From: Novosphingobium sediminis | GTDB taxonomy: Bacteria; Pseudomonadota; Alphaproteobacteria; Sphingomonadales; Sphingomonadaceae | Length of the DNA: 64,000 nt | NCBI RefSeq assembly: GCF_007991615.1 | Contig: NZ_BJYR01000013.1 | Span: 186,001-250,000 of the forward strand | Direction: 5' to 3' | In this document: in pieces, positions 8,134-15,967 of the stretch | Numbering within the stretch: the first letter of the stretch is position 1 | How the letters are laid out: each line of letters begins with the position of its first letter | The notes under the pieces: generated by a model | Database searches by the model: none | What the model saw: only the letters and a program-made list of their open reading frames with translations | What the model was told of the DNA's origin: nothing | Translations under genes and position numbers: made by a program

Positions 8134-11013
8134 ATGACTGAACAGCGCGACTATCGCCCGACCGTCTTCCTGCCGAAGACCGATTTCCCGATGAAGGCCG
8201 GCTTGCCGCAAAAGGAGCCGGGCATTCTGTCGCGCTGGCAGGACGAAGGGCTGTATCAGCAGCTGCGCAAGAGCCGCGCGGGCGCAGAGAAGTTCATTCT
8301 CCATGATGGCCCGCCCTATGCCAATGGCGACATGCATATCGGCCATGCGCTGAACCATATCCTCAAGGACATGGTGTGCCGCACGCAGAGCCTGCTCGGC
8401 AAGGACGCGCCCTATGTGCCCGGCTGGGACTGCCACGGCCTGCCCATCGAGTGGAAGGTCGAGGAAGAGTACCGCAAGAAGAAGAAGAACAAGGACGAGG
8501 TTCCGCCGAAGGAATTCCGCGCCGAATGCCGCGCCTATGCCCAGAAGTGGGTGGATACGCAGCGCGAGCAGCTGAAGCGGCTGGGCATCCAGGGCGATTG
8601 GGACCATCCCTACCTGACGATGGACCCGCAGGCGGAAGGCACCATCGTTGCTGAACTGCTGAAGTTTGCCGAAAGCGGCCAGCTCTATCGCGGCGCGAAG
8701 CCGGTGATGTGGTCGCCGGTGGAAAAGACCGCGCTGGCGGAGGCCGAGGTCGAGTACGAGGATATCGTCTCGACCCAGATCGATGTGGCGTTCGAGATTG
8801 TGGAGTCCAACGCTCCCGCGATTCAGAAATTGCTCGCCAAAGGGCACCTTCGCACCTTTGCCGTTATCTGGACGACCACTCCCTGGACTATCCCGGTCAA
8901 TCAGGCACTCGCATTCGGCCCCGAGGTTGACTACGTCCTCATTCCGGATGGCGGCACGGTGGACACCTATCTTGTCGCGGAACCGCTGGCGGACGCCTTC
9001 CTGCAGCGCTGTGGCGATAAAAATCCTGGCATTTACTCACTGCATGAGAGTGAATGGGAGCGTGTGAAAGGCTCCGAACTCGCCGGAACCATCTGCCGCC
9101 ATCCGATGCACGCGCTGGGCGGGTTCTTCGCCAAGCCGCGCCCGATGCTGCCCGGCGATTTCGTCACGACCGACAGCGGCACAGGCCTTGTCCATATGTC
9201 GCCGGATCATGGCGAGGACGACTTTGCGCTGTGTAAGGCGCACGGGATCGAGCCGGTGTTCGCGGTGCTGGGCGATGGCAAGTACCGCGAGGACTGGGGC
9301 TGGCTCGGCGGGCAGGGCTCGGTCATCAATCCCAAGTTCAACGCGCCGGACGGGCCGATCTGTGAGGCGCTGCGCGAGGCAGGCGGGCTGCTGGCGGCGA
9401 GCGCGGACTACAAGCATTCCTACCCGCATTCGTGGCGTTCGAAGGCCAAGGTGATCTATCGCTGCACGCCGCAGTGGTTTGTGCCGATGGACCGTCCGGT
9501 CGACATGCCGCACGCCGAAACCCGCGCCGAGAAGCGCTGGGACAACGAAGGCGGCGCGCTGGAGCATCCGAACGCAACGCTGCGCCAGATCGCCACGCAG
9601 GCCATCGCCGATACGCGCTTCGTGCCGGAAAAGGGCCGCAACCGCATCGGTGCGATGGTCGAGGGGCGGCCGGACTGGGTGCTCTCGCGCCAGCGCGCGT
9701 GGGGCGTGCCGATCACGCTGTTTGTCGATCGCAAGACCGGCCAGTACCTCAACGATCCCGCCGTGAACGCGCGGATCGTGGCGGCGGTGCGCGCCGAAGG
9801 CGTCGATGCGTGGGATGCCGAGCGGGCTCAGGAGTACCTCGGGCCAGACTACCGCGCCGAGGACTTCGAGCAAGTTACCGACATTCTCGATGTGTGGTTC
9901 GATAGTGGGTCGACCCATGCCTTCGTGCTCGAAAGCGGGCGCTGGCCCGATCTGCAGTGGCCGGCGGATCTCTATCTCGAAGGCTCGGACCAGCATCGCG
10001 GTTGGTTCCAGTCCTCGCTGCTGGAAAGCTGCGCCACGCGCGGGCGGGCGCCCTACAACGCGGTGCTGACTCACGGCTTCACGATGGACGCCAAGGGCAT
10101 GAAGATGTCCAAGTCGCTCGGCAACACGATCTCGCCGATCGACCTGATGAAGGAATATGGCGCGGATATCCTGCGGCTGTGGGCGCTCTCGGTCGATTTC
10201 ACCGAGGACCATCGCATTGGGAAGGAAATCCTGCAGGGCGTTGCGGACCAGTATCGCAAGCTGCGCAATACCTTCCGCTATCTGCTGGGCGCGCTGGACG
10301 GATTCGACCATGCAGCGGAAGGCGTCGAGGCGGCTGAGATGCCGGAGCTGGAGCGCTACATGCTCCACCGCCTTTCCGAACTCGATAGCGCGCTGCGTCA
10401 GGCCATCGCGGACTTCGATTTCAACACCTACACGCGCGTGCTGATCGATTTCTGCAACGAGGACCTCTCGGCGTTCTTCTTCGATATCCGCAAGGACTGC
10501 CTCTATTGCGATGCGCCGACGGACCCGAAGCGCCGCGCCTATCGCACGGTGCTGGACGTGCTGTTCCACGCGCTGGTGCGTTATGCCGCGCCGGTGCTCG
10601 TGTTCACGGCGGAAGAAGTGTGGACAACGCGGTTCCCGGATCGCGGCAGCGTGCACCTTGGTGCACTTCGCGATCTGCCATCGGAATGGCGCGATCCCGC
10701 ACTTGCCGAGCGCTTTGAGGGGCTCCGCGCGCTGCGCACCACGGTAACTGAGGCCATCGAACCGCTCCGCCGCGACAAGGTCGTCGGATCCAGCCTGCAG
10801 GCCGAAGTCGTGGTTCCGGCTGACGCACCCGAGGCTGACCTTGCCGAACTGTTCATCACCGCGAAAGTGACGCGCGGGCAGGGCGAGAGCGTGGAAATTG
10901 TCCCGACCTCCCACCACAAATGCGGCCGCTGCTGGCGGCACCTGCCTGAAGTGACAGAGGACGGCGCGCTGTGCGGCCGCTGTGACGAGGTTGTGGCGGG
11001 GATCGACGCGTGA
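8134..11013 (+). CDS. ileS: isoleucyl-tRNA synthetase
   Basis: A 959-residue class Ia synthetase charging tRNA-Ile. The HIGH signature is at residues 68-71 (MHIGHALNH) and the KMSKS signature at 657-661 (GMKMSKSLGN). Between them lies the CP1 editing domain (TTTPWTIPVNQALAF, GTGLVHMSPDHGEDD). The C-terminus carries a zinc finger, CGRCWRHLP...CGRC, as in the bacterial type. Length is normal. Codon and base use around 8800-9070 looks somewhat less GC-rich than the rest. lspA overlaps its stop by four bases, a common gene order in proteobacteria. Confidence 0.97.
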   Translation: MTEQRDYRPTVFLPKTDFPMKAGLPQKEPGILSRWQDEGLYQQLRKSRAGAEKFILHDGPPYANGDMHIGHALNHILKDMVCRTQSLLGKDAPYVPGWDCHGLPIEWKVEEEYRKKKKNKDEVPPKEFRAECRAYAQKWVDTQREQLKRLGIQGDWDHPYLTMDPQAEGTIVAELLKFAESGQLYRGAKPVMWSPVEKTALAEAEVEYEDIVSTQIDVAFEIVESNAPAIQKLLAKGHLRTFAVIWTTTPWTIPVNQALAFGPEVDYVLIPDGGTVDTYLVAEPLADAFLQRCGDKNPGIYSLHESEWERVKGSELAGTICRHPMHALGGFFAKPRPMLPGDFVTTDSGTGLVHMSPDHGEDDFALCKAHGIEPVFAVLGDGKYREDWGWLGGQGSVINPKFNAPDGPICEALREAGGLLAASADYKHSYPHSWRSKAKVIYRCTPQWFVPMDRPVDMPHAETRAEKRWDNEGGALEHPNATLRQIATQAIADTRFVPEKGRNRIGAMVEGRPDWVLSRQRAWGVPITLFVDRKTGQYLNDPAVNARIVAAVRAEGVDAWDAERAQEYLGPDYRAEDFEQVTDILDVWFDSGSTHAFVLESGRWPDLQWPADLYLEGSDQHRGWFQSSLLESCATRGRAPYNAVLTHGFTMDAKGMKMSKSLGNTISPIDLMKEYGADILRLWALSVDFTEDHRIGKEILQGVADQYRKLRNTFRYLLGALDGFDHAAEGVEAAEMPELERYMLHRLSELDSALRQAIADFDFNTYTRVLIDFCNEDLSAFFFDIRKDCLYCDAPTDPKRRAYRTVLDVLFHALVRYAAPVLVFTAEEVWTTRFPDRGSVHLGALRDLPSEWRDPALAERFEGLRALRTTVTEAIEPLRRDKVVGSSLQAEVVVPADAPEADLAELFITAKVTRGQGESVEIVPTSHHKCGRCWRHLPEVTEDGALCGRCDEVVAGIDA

Positions 11014-11555
11014 GGAACCGCCTCGCCGGATTTGGCCTGGCGCTTGGCGTGTTCGGGCTGGACCGCGGCATCAAGGCGCTGGTCGCGGGGCCGCTCGATC
11101 TGCAGACGATCGGCGTGATCAAGCTGCTGCCGTTTTTCGATCTGCGCTGGACCGAGAACTACGGCGTTTCCTACGGCATGTTCACCGCGGATTCGAGCGA
11201 GACCAAGTTCGCGCTGCTGGGAATGACCGGCCTCATCGCGCTCGGCGTTGCGGTGTGGATGCTGCGCGAAAAGGTGCTGGGCGAGATTCTGGCGCTGGCG
11301 CTCGTGCTGGGCGGTGCGCTGGGCAATATCTACGACCGGTTCACGCGCGGCTTCGTGATCGACTATGCCGATCTGCATATCGGCGGATGGCGTCCGTTCC
11401 TGATCTTCAACCTTGCCGATGCGGCGATCACCGTGGGTGTGCTGATACTGCTTGCCCGGTCGCTGCTTTCGCGCGAAAAGCCCGCCAAAGCGGCGGATGC
11501 TGACACCGATGCCGCCCCAGATACCGGCCCAGATACCGCCACGGAGACTGTTTGA
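11010..11555 (+). CDS. lspA: lipoprotein signal peptidase
   Basis: A 181-residue inner-membrane aspartyl protease that removes the signal peptide of prolipoproteins after diacylglyceryl transfer. Four membrane helices can be traced. The catalytic aspartates should be Asp118 in GFVIDYAD and Asp137 in FNLADAAI, and GGALGNIYDRF is the adjoining conserved block. The start is GTG at 11010, overlapping the ileS stop by four bases (GTGA). The C-terminal tail (KAADADTDAAPDTGPD...) is an acidic, low-complexity extension. Its stop overlaps the next start in TGATG, and that next gene encodes a lipoprotein, a plausible substrate. Confidence 0.96.
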   Translation: MRNRLAGFGLALGVFGLDRGIKALVAGPLDLQTIGVIKLLPFFDLRWTENYGVSYGMFTADSSETKFALLGMTGLIALGVAVWMLREKVLGEILALALVLGGALGNIYDRFTRGFVIDYADLHIGGWRPFLIFNLADAAITVGVLILLARSLLSREKPAKAADADTDAAPDTGPDTATETV

Positions 11556-11968
11556 TGCGTAAGTCCCTCGCCATCCTGATGCTTGCCGGCGGCGCGACGC
11601 TGCTCGGCGCTTGCTCGCAGGGGGGCTCGCTGTTCAACCGTATCCGGCCCGACGAATTCGCCGTCAGCCGTCAGGCGCCGCTGGTGGTGCCGCCCGATTT
11701 CTCGCTGATGCCGCCCAATCCCGGTGCGCCGCGTCCGCAGGATCTCGATAGCTCGAAGCAGGCGCTCGATGCCCTGTTCGGCGGCCCGGCTCCGCGCAGT
11801 GCGGTCGAAACTGACACGCTGGGCAAGGCAGGCGCGTCGGCGGTCGGCATTCGCAGCGTGGTCGGCGATCCCAAGACCAAGACCGTGGCCAAGGGCGGCA
11901 CGCTGCGCGATATTCTTGCAGCACCTGAAGGCGACGGCCGCGAGGCGCGCGCCAACACTGCGGGTTGA
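11555..11968 (+). CDS. DUF3035 lipoprotein, BamF-like subunit of the outer-membrane assembly machine
   Basis: A 137-residue lipoprotein: the signal peptide ends in the lipobox LLGAC with Cys20 as the lipidation site. The mature part has PDEFAVSRQAPLVVPPDFSL followed by PPNPGAPRPQ, the pattern of DUF3035/BamF proteins of alphaproteobacteria, which associate with BamA/BamD in beta-barrel insertion. The ATG at 11555 overlaps the lspA stop; a TTG one codon earlier is less likely. Being co-transcribed with lspA couples the lipoprotein to its processing enzyme. The BamF assignment rests on family recall. Confidence 0.75.
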   Translation: MRKSLAILMLAGGATLLGACSQGGSLFNRIRPDEFAVSRQAPLVVPPDFSLMPPNPGAPRPQDLDSSKQALDALFGGPAPRSAVETDTLGKAGASAVGIRSVVGDPKTKTVAKGGTLRDILAAPEGDGREARANTAG

Positions 11969-13294
11969 TCAGCCGTCCAGCATAGCTGCAGGCGCAGCAG
12001 GCTTGATCCTGCTCGCCAGCAGCTTGTCGATCTTGCGGCCGTCCATGTCGACCACTTCGAAGCGCCAGCCCTGATCGTGGAAGTGCTCGCCTTCGCTCGG
12101 CAGGCGCTTCAGCACCGATAGCGCGAAGCCTGCGGCGGTGGCGAAGTCGCGGTCCTCCGGCAGCTCGATCGAGAGCCGGTCGGCCAGCGCATCCGCTGGA
12201 AGCGCGCCCGAGAGCAGCAGCGAGCCATCCTCGCGCTCGACGATCATCGGCGCATCGCCCTCATCGCCATGTGCGACGAAATTGCCGACGATGGCATCGA
12301 GCAGGTCTGCCGGCGTGACGATGCCCTCGAGGTGGCCGTATTCGTCGTGGACCAGCGCAATGGCCACTTCGGCCTGCTGGATCACGCGCAGCGCGTCCAT
12401 CGTATCGAGTTGGTCGGGCACGATGGCGGGCTTCTTCATCAGCCGCGCGAGCATGACCTTGCGGCCACGCAAGAGGACCGAGAGGACATCGCGCACCTTG
12501 ACCACGCCGACCACATTGTCGACCGACCCATCGGCGACGAGCAGCAGCGAATGCGGGCTGTCGGCGATGGCGGCGCGCAGTTCGGTTTCGGGGGCGCGGC
12601 GCTCGATCCAGTGGAGCTCGGTGCGGGGGGTCATCACTTCGCGCACGGGGCGGTCGGCGAGGCGCATGATGCCGGTCATCAGCGCGCGCTCGTCTTCCTC
12701 GATCACGCCGGAGCGGGTGGCCTCGGCGAAGATCATGTGGAGTTCTTCCGCCGTGACGTCCTGATCGGCAGTCCGGTGCATGCCCAGCAGGCGCAGGATG
12801 AGCGCCGAGGAGCTGTTCAGCGCCCAGACCATCGGTGCGGTTGCCTTGGCCATCAGCTGCATCGGACGAGCGGCAAGGATCGCGATGGGCTCTGCGGCGC
12901 GCAGGGCAACCTGTTTGGGTACCAGTTCGCCGACAACGAGGCTGAGGTAGGTCGTGATGGCGATCACCAGCACGAAGCCGGCGGTTTCGGCCCATTCGGC
13001 CGGCATGCCCAGCGCGGCGAGGCGCTCTCCGGTCGGGCCGCCGAGGCTGGCGCCTGAGTAGGCACCGGCGATAATTCCGATCAAGGTGATCCCGATCTGC
13101 GCGGTAGAGAGCAGTTTGCCGGGATCGCCGGCGAGTTCGAGTGCCAATTTTGCGCCGGAGCTGCCGCCCTCGGCCGCAACCTTGAGGCGGGCGGGGCGTG
13201 CCGAGACAATCGCCAGTTCTGTCATGGAAAACAGGGCGTTGAGGACGACAAGCCCAAGGATGATGAGGGCGTCGGGCCAAGGATACGGGGTCAC
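11969..13294 (-). CDS. CNNM/CBS-domain membrane protein (HlyC/CorC family)
   Basis: A 441-residue membrane protein. The N-terminal DUF21/CNNM domain spans about residues 1-190 with several helices (ALIILGLVVLNALFSMTELA, LLSTAQIGITLIGIIAGAYSG). It is followed by two CBS domains (REVMTPRTELHWIE, MDALRVIQQAEVAIALVHDEYGHLEGIVTPADLLDAIVG) and a C-terminal CorC/HlyC-type domain (AGFALSVLKRLPSEGEHFHDQGWRFEVVDMDGRKI). Relatives transport or sense magnesium and cobalt; the CBS pair normally binds adenine nucleotides. It is convergent with the BamF-like gene with zero spacing and divergent from the OmpA-type gene. The old name hemolysin is historical. Confidence 0.88.
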   Translation of the reverse strand: MTPYPWPDALIILGLVVLNALFSMTELAIVSARPARLKVAAEGGSSGAKLALELAGDPGKLLSTAQIGITLIGIIAGAYSGASLGGPTGERLAALGMPAEWAETAGFVLVIAITTYLSLVVGELVPKQVALRAAEPIAILAARPMQLMAKATAPMVWALNSSSALILRLLGMHRTADQDVTAEELHMIFAEATRSGVIEEDERALMTGIMRLADRPVREVMTPRTELHWIERRAPETELRAAIADSPHSLLLVADGSVDNVVGVVKVRDVLSVLLRGRKVMLARLMKKPAIVPDQLDTMDALRVIQQAEVAIALVHDEYGHLEGIVTPADLLDAIVGNFVAHGDEGDAPMIVEREDGSLLLSGALPADALADRLSIELPEDRDFATAAGFALSVLKRLPSEGEHFHDQGWRFEVVDMDGRKIDKLLASRIKPAAPAAMLDG

Positions 13295-13450
13295 GCAAAG
13301 GTCGCTAGCAGATTTGGCCGCGCGCGCGAAGGCCTGCTATTCGGGTGACGTTCAGGATGTTAGGACGAAAATGCAGGCTGTAACCGTTTCTGGCGGTGTA
13401 AGTACAATTCAAGGAACCCTCAGACGAGGGCCGTTCACAGGGGAAGTACC

Positions 13451-14143
13451 ATGAAGATCCGGCGCGTTCTTGTTTCCAGCCTCTGCGCTGTTTCGCTTGT
13501 CAGCCTCTCGGCCTGCGTCACCGATCCCAACACCGGCCAGCAGAAGGTCTCGCGCACCGCCATCGGCGCAGGCGGCGGCGCGCTCGCGGGTCTGCTGCTG
13601 GGCGGCCTGATCGGCGGCGGCACGGGCCGCATCATCGGCGCGGGCATCGGCGGCGTGGCCGGTGCGGCCGTGGGCTACACTTACGACAAGCAGATCAAGC
13701 AGCTGCGCGAGCAGACTGCCGGCACCGGCGTGGAAGTGAGCCCGGTCGACGGCGGCAAGGCTATTCTCGTCAACCTGCCCAACGGCGTGACCTTCGATAC
13801 CGACAGCACGGTGATCAAGCCCGCCTTCCGCGACACGCTCGACAAGGTGGCACAGAGCCTCGTGCAGTATCCGGATTCGCTGATCGACGTGACCGGCCAC
13901 ACCGATTCGACCGGTTCGGACGCCTATAACCAGCGCCTTTCGGAAAACCGCGCCAGTGCGGTGGCGGATTACCTCACCTCGCGCGGGGTGGCGGCCGGGC
14001 GCGTCCGCAGCCAGGGCCTTGGCGAAAGCCAGCCGATTGCCTCCAACGCCACCGAGGAAGGCCGCTCGGCCAACCGCCGCGTCGAGATCAAGATCGTGCC
14101 GGTGACGCAGGAAGACGTCGCAAGGGCGCGTCAGGGGCAGTAA
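13451..14143 (+). CDS. OmpA-family peptidoglycan-binding lipoprotein with glycine zipper
   Basis: A 230-residue outer-membrane lipoprotein. The lipobox LVSLSAC puts the lipidated cysteine at residue 22. Residues about 35-75 are an alternating Gly/Ala zipper (IGAGGGALAGLLLGGLIGGG) of the kind that spans or clusters in membranes. The C-terminal half is an OmpA domain: VTFDTDSTVIKPAF, the peptidoglycan-binding TGHTDSTGSDAYNQRLSENRA and SANRRVEIKIVP. An AGGGGAAGTACC Shine-Dalgarno region precedes the ATG. It anchors the outer membrane to peptidoglycan by family knowledge. It is monocistronic, bounded by a downstream hairpin at 14152. Confidence 0.93.
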   Translation: MKIRRVLVSSLCAVSLVSLSACVTDPNTGQQKVSRTAIGAGGGALAGLLLGGLIGGGTGRIIGAGIGGVAGAAVGYTYDKQIKQLREQTAGTGVEVSPVDGGKAILVNLPNGVTFDTDSTVIKPAFRDTLDKVAQSLVQYPDSLIDVTGHTDSTGSDAYNQRLSENRASAVADYLTSRGVAAGRVRSQGLGESQPIASNATEEGRSANRRVEIKIVPVTQEDVARARQGQ

Positions 14144-14151
14144 TTCCCTTT

Positions 14152-14184
14152 CCAGCCGGGTTGACGTCCTGTCGACCCGGCTGG
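14152..14184 (+). terminator. hairpin after the OmpA-type gene
   Basis: Fourteen bases at 14152-14165 pair with 14171-14184 with one G-U wobble around a five-base loop. It starts eight bases after the stop codon. No long U-run follows. Confidence 0.6.
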
Positions 14185-14188
14185 CATC

Positions 14189-14212
14189 GCTTCAGGCAAA
14201 GGAGCCTGAAGC
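14189..14212 (+). promoter_or_regulatory. hairpin holding the ribosome-binding site of the aldo/keto reductase gene in its loop
   Basis: GCTTCAGGC (14189-14197) pairs perfectly with GCCTGAAGC (14204-14212). The six-base loop is AAAGGA, the Shine-Dalgarno, and the ATG begins at the next base (14213). The stem would occupy the space the ribosome needs between Shine-Dalgarno and start. Confidence 0.6.
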
Positions 14213-15214
14213 ATGACTTTCACGCGTCGCACGATTGCTGGTCGAGAGACCAACCCCATCGGCCTTGGCTGCATGTCGCTGAGTTGGGCCTATGGCACTC
14301 CGCCTTCGGATGAAGACGGCAAGAGCCTCCTCGCCCGCGCGCTCGATCTTGGTTACGACCATCTCGATACCGCGCGCATCTATGGCGACGGGCACAACGA
14401 GACGCTGATCGGCGAGGCGCTCTCGGGCCAGCGCAACAAGTTCTTCCTCGCCAGCAAGACCGGCATCATCGTCGACGGCAAGGCGCGGCGGATCGACTGC
14501 AAGCCCGAGACGATCCGGGGTGCGCTGGAAACGTCGTTGCGCCTGCTGAAAACCGATCACATCGATCTCTACTACCTTCACCGCCGCGATTTCACCGTGC
14601 CCATCGAGGAATCGGTCGGCGCGCTGGGTGACCTCGTGCGCGAGGGCAAGATCGGCGGAATCGGCCTGTCCGAAATGTCCGCCGAAACCGTCCGCCGCGC
14701 CCACGCCGAGCATCCGATTGCGGCGCTGCAGACCGAATATTCGCCGATGACGCGCAATCCCGAAATCGCCGTGCTCGATGTGTGCCGCGAACTCGGCATC
14801 ACTTTCGTCGCGTTCTCACCCGTGTGCCGGGGACTGCTGGTGGACGAACGCCCCGATCCCGCCGCGATGCCCAAGGGCGATATCCGCCCGAACATGCCGC
14901 GCTTCCAGGGCGATAACTGGGCGCACAACCTTGGCCTTGCCGAGCAGTTCGCCGCGCTGGCCGCGCGTGAGGGCGTGACGGCGGCGCAGCTGGCGCTCGG
15001 CTGGGTGCTGGCGCGCGGGCCGCATGTGGTGGCGATCCCCGGCACCTCGCGGCAGGATCACCTCGCCGAAAACATCGCGCGGTGGGATTGGGAACCCTCC
15101 GCCGCGCTGGTCGCCGAGGTGGATGCGCTGATCAATCACCAGACAGTGGCTGGGCACCGCTATGGGCCGGCGATGCAGGCGACGATTGATACGGAAGAGT
15201 TTGAAGCGGCTTGA
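14213..15214 (+). CDS. aldo/keto reductase
   Basis: A 333-residue NADPH-dependent oxidoreductase with the (beta/alpha)8 fold that reduces aldehydes or ketones. The catalytic set is visible: Asp and Tyr in YDHLDTARIYGDG, Lys in FFLASKTGI, and His in LYYLHRRD. The cofactor-binding end reads VVAIPGTSRQDHLAENI. The length and the PIEESVGALGDLVREGKIGGIGLSE block place it with the AKR8/AKR13-like, YajO/pyridoxal-reductase-like group; the true substrate is unknown. Its ATG abuts a hairpin that exposes the Shine-Dalgarno in a loop. It stands alone. Confidence 0.92.
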   Translation: MTFTRRTIAGRETNPIGLGCMSLSWAYGTPPSDEDGKSLLARALDLGYDHLDTARIYGDGHNETLIGEALSGQRNKFFLASKTGIIVDGKARRIDCKPETIRGALETSLRLLKTDHIDLYYLHRRDFTVPIEESVGALGDLVREGKIGGIGLSEMSAETVRRAHAEHPIAALQTEYSPMTRNPEIAVLDVCRELGITFVAFSPVCRGLLVDERPDPAAMPKGDIRPNMPRFQGDNWAHNLGLAEQFAALAAREGVTAAQLALGWVLARGPHVVAIPGTSRQDHLAENIARWDWEPSAALVAEVDALINHQTVAGHRYGPAMQATIDTEEFEAA

Positions 15215-15242
15215 TTTTTGCCTCCGGCTGGGGGTTTTTGGC

Positions 15243-15278
15243 GCCTCCGGCGGGCAAGGGCCATCGCCCTTGCATCCC
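15243..15278. repeat. intergenic repeat, left copy of an inverted pair
   Basis: GCCTCCGGCGGGCAAGGG begins this 36-bp unit, which contains its own small hairpin (CAAGGGC-CATC-GCCCTTG) and can serve as a terminator for the aldo/keto reductase gene. A near-exact reverse-complement copy lies at 15925-15962, beyond the TPR-like gene. Confidence 0.75.
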
Positions 15279-15291
15279 CACACTCTTCCCG

Positions 15292-15372
15292 TTCGTCATT
15301 GCGAGCGTAGCGAAGCAATCCAGAGTCGCGTAGAACCGCTCTGGATTGCTTCGCTACGCTCGCAATGACGAA
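15292..15372. repeat. 81-bp palindromic intergenic element, copy 1
   Basis: A perfect 34-bp inverted repeat (15292-15325 with 15339-15372) around 13 bases. The arms contain CATTGCGAGCGTAGCGAAGC. A second copy is at 34423-34502. This sequence is familiar as a widely dispersed palindrome in sphingomonad genomes. Confidence 0.85.
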
Positions 15373-15457
15373 GTGTGGTCGATGCGCCGCAGGCTTTATG
15401 CCGCTTCGCGGAAGGTATTGGGCTGCGCGGAAAAGTGCTACTGACAGGAAGCGCCCA

Positions 15458-15919
15458 ATGGTTGATGTGGGCGAAATCTCTCTTCCCGAGTTTGCGATAA
15501 AACGGAGCTCAGCCTTTATGGATGTAGTGGCAGAACTGCGGCCTATCGGCGTGATGTATCGCGACGGCAATATTCAAGACGCTCTAGCCCAATTGACCTC
15601 ACTTTGGTTGAAGGTTCCTGACCCGAAGCCGGAAACCCCCAACGCCTATCTGATAATTGAGTATGGGGTGGCCTTCGCTCTAAAAGGAGGTGACCTTGAC
15701 CGCGCTCAAGAATGGGCTGATCGAGCGTCAATGTTCGCAGAAAAGCGTCACGATATGGGTGAGGTTGAGTTCCTAGTTGGTAAGGTCGCTTTCGAACGAG
15801 GCGACCTACGGACGGCTAGCGAGCAGTTCATCATTGCGGACGCCAAGTCCGAGGGGCGTGTCTTCGAAGCAAAAGACGAGCGCTATCGGCGACTGATCGA
15901 CGGCCCAAAACTGACGTAA
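15458..15919 (+). CDS. TPR-like hypothetical protein (153 aa)
   Basis: A soluble 153-residue protein with helical pairs resembling tetratricopeptide repeats: RDGNIQDALAQLTSLW, LKGGDLDRAQEWADRASMF and FERGDLRTASEQFIIAD. This suggests a protein-interaction scaffold; no catalytic motif is visible. The ATG at 15458 has AGGAA eight to nine bases upstream, and an earlier in-frame start would lie inside the palindromic element. The gene is visibly AT-richer than its neighbours (many ATT, GAT, CTA and AAA codons) and is bracketed by inverted copies of one repeat and by a 34-bp-arm palindrome, so it may be an acquired gene. Function unknown. Confidence 0.75.
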   Translation: MVDVGEISLPEFAIKRSSAFMDVVAELRPIGVMYRDGNIQDALAQLTSLWLKVPDPKPETPNAYLIIEYGVAFALKGGDLDRAQEWADRASMFAEKRHDMGEVEFLVGKVAFERGDLRTASEQFIIADAKSEGRVFEAKDERYRRLIDGPKLT

Positions 15920-15924
15920 AACCA

Positions 15925-15962
15925 AGGGATGCAAGGGCCGATGGCCCTTGCCCGCCGGAGGC
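15925..15962. repeat. intergenic repeat, right copy of an inverted pair
   Basis: The reverse complement of 15243-15278 with one base extra. It lies between the convergent TPR-like and inositol-monophosphatase-family genes and can fold as a bidirectional terminator. Confidence 0.75.
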
Positions 15963-15967
15963 TCTTC

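Noticed and set aside
13397..13440. GGAAC ... CGTT resembling an EcfG general-stress promoter before the OmpA-type gene.
   Set aside because: The spacing is about 14 bases instead of 16-17, and it would leave too short a leader.
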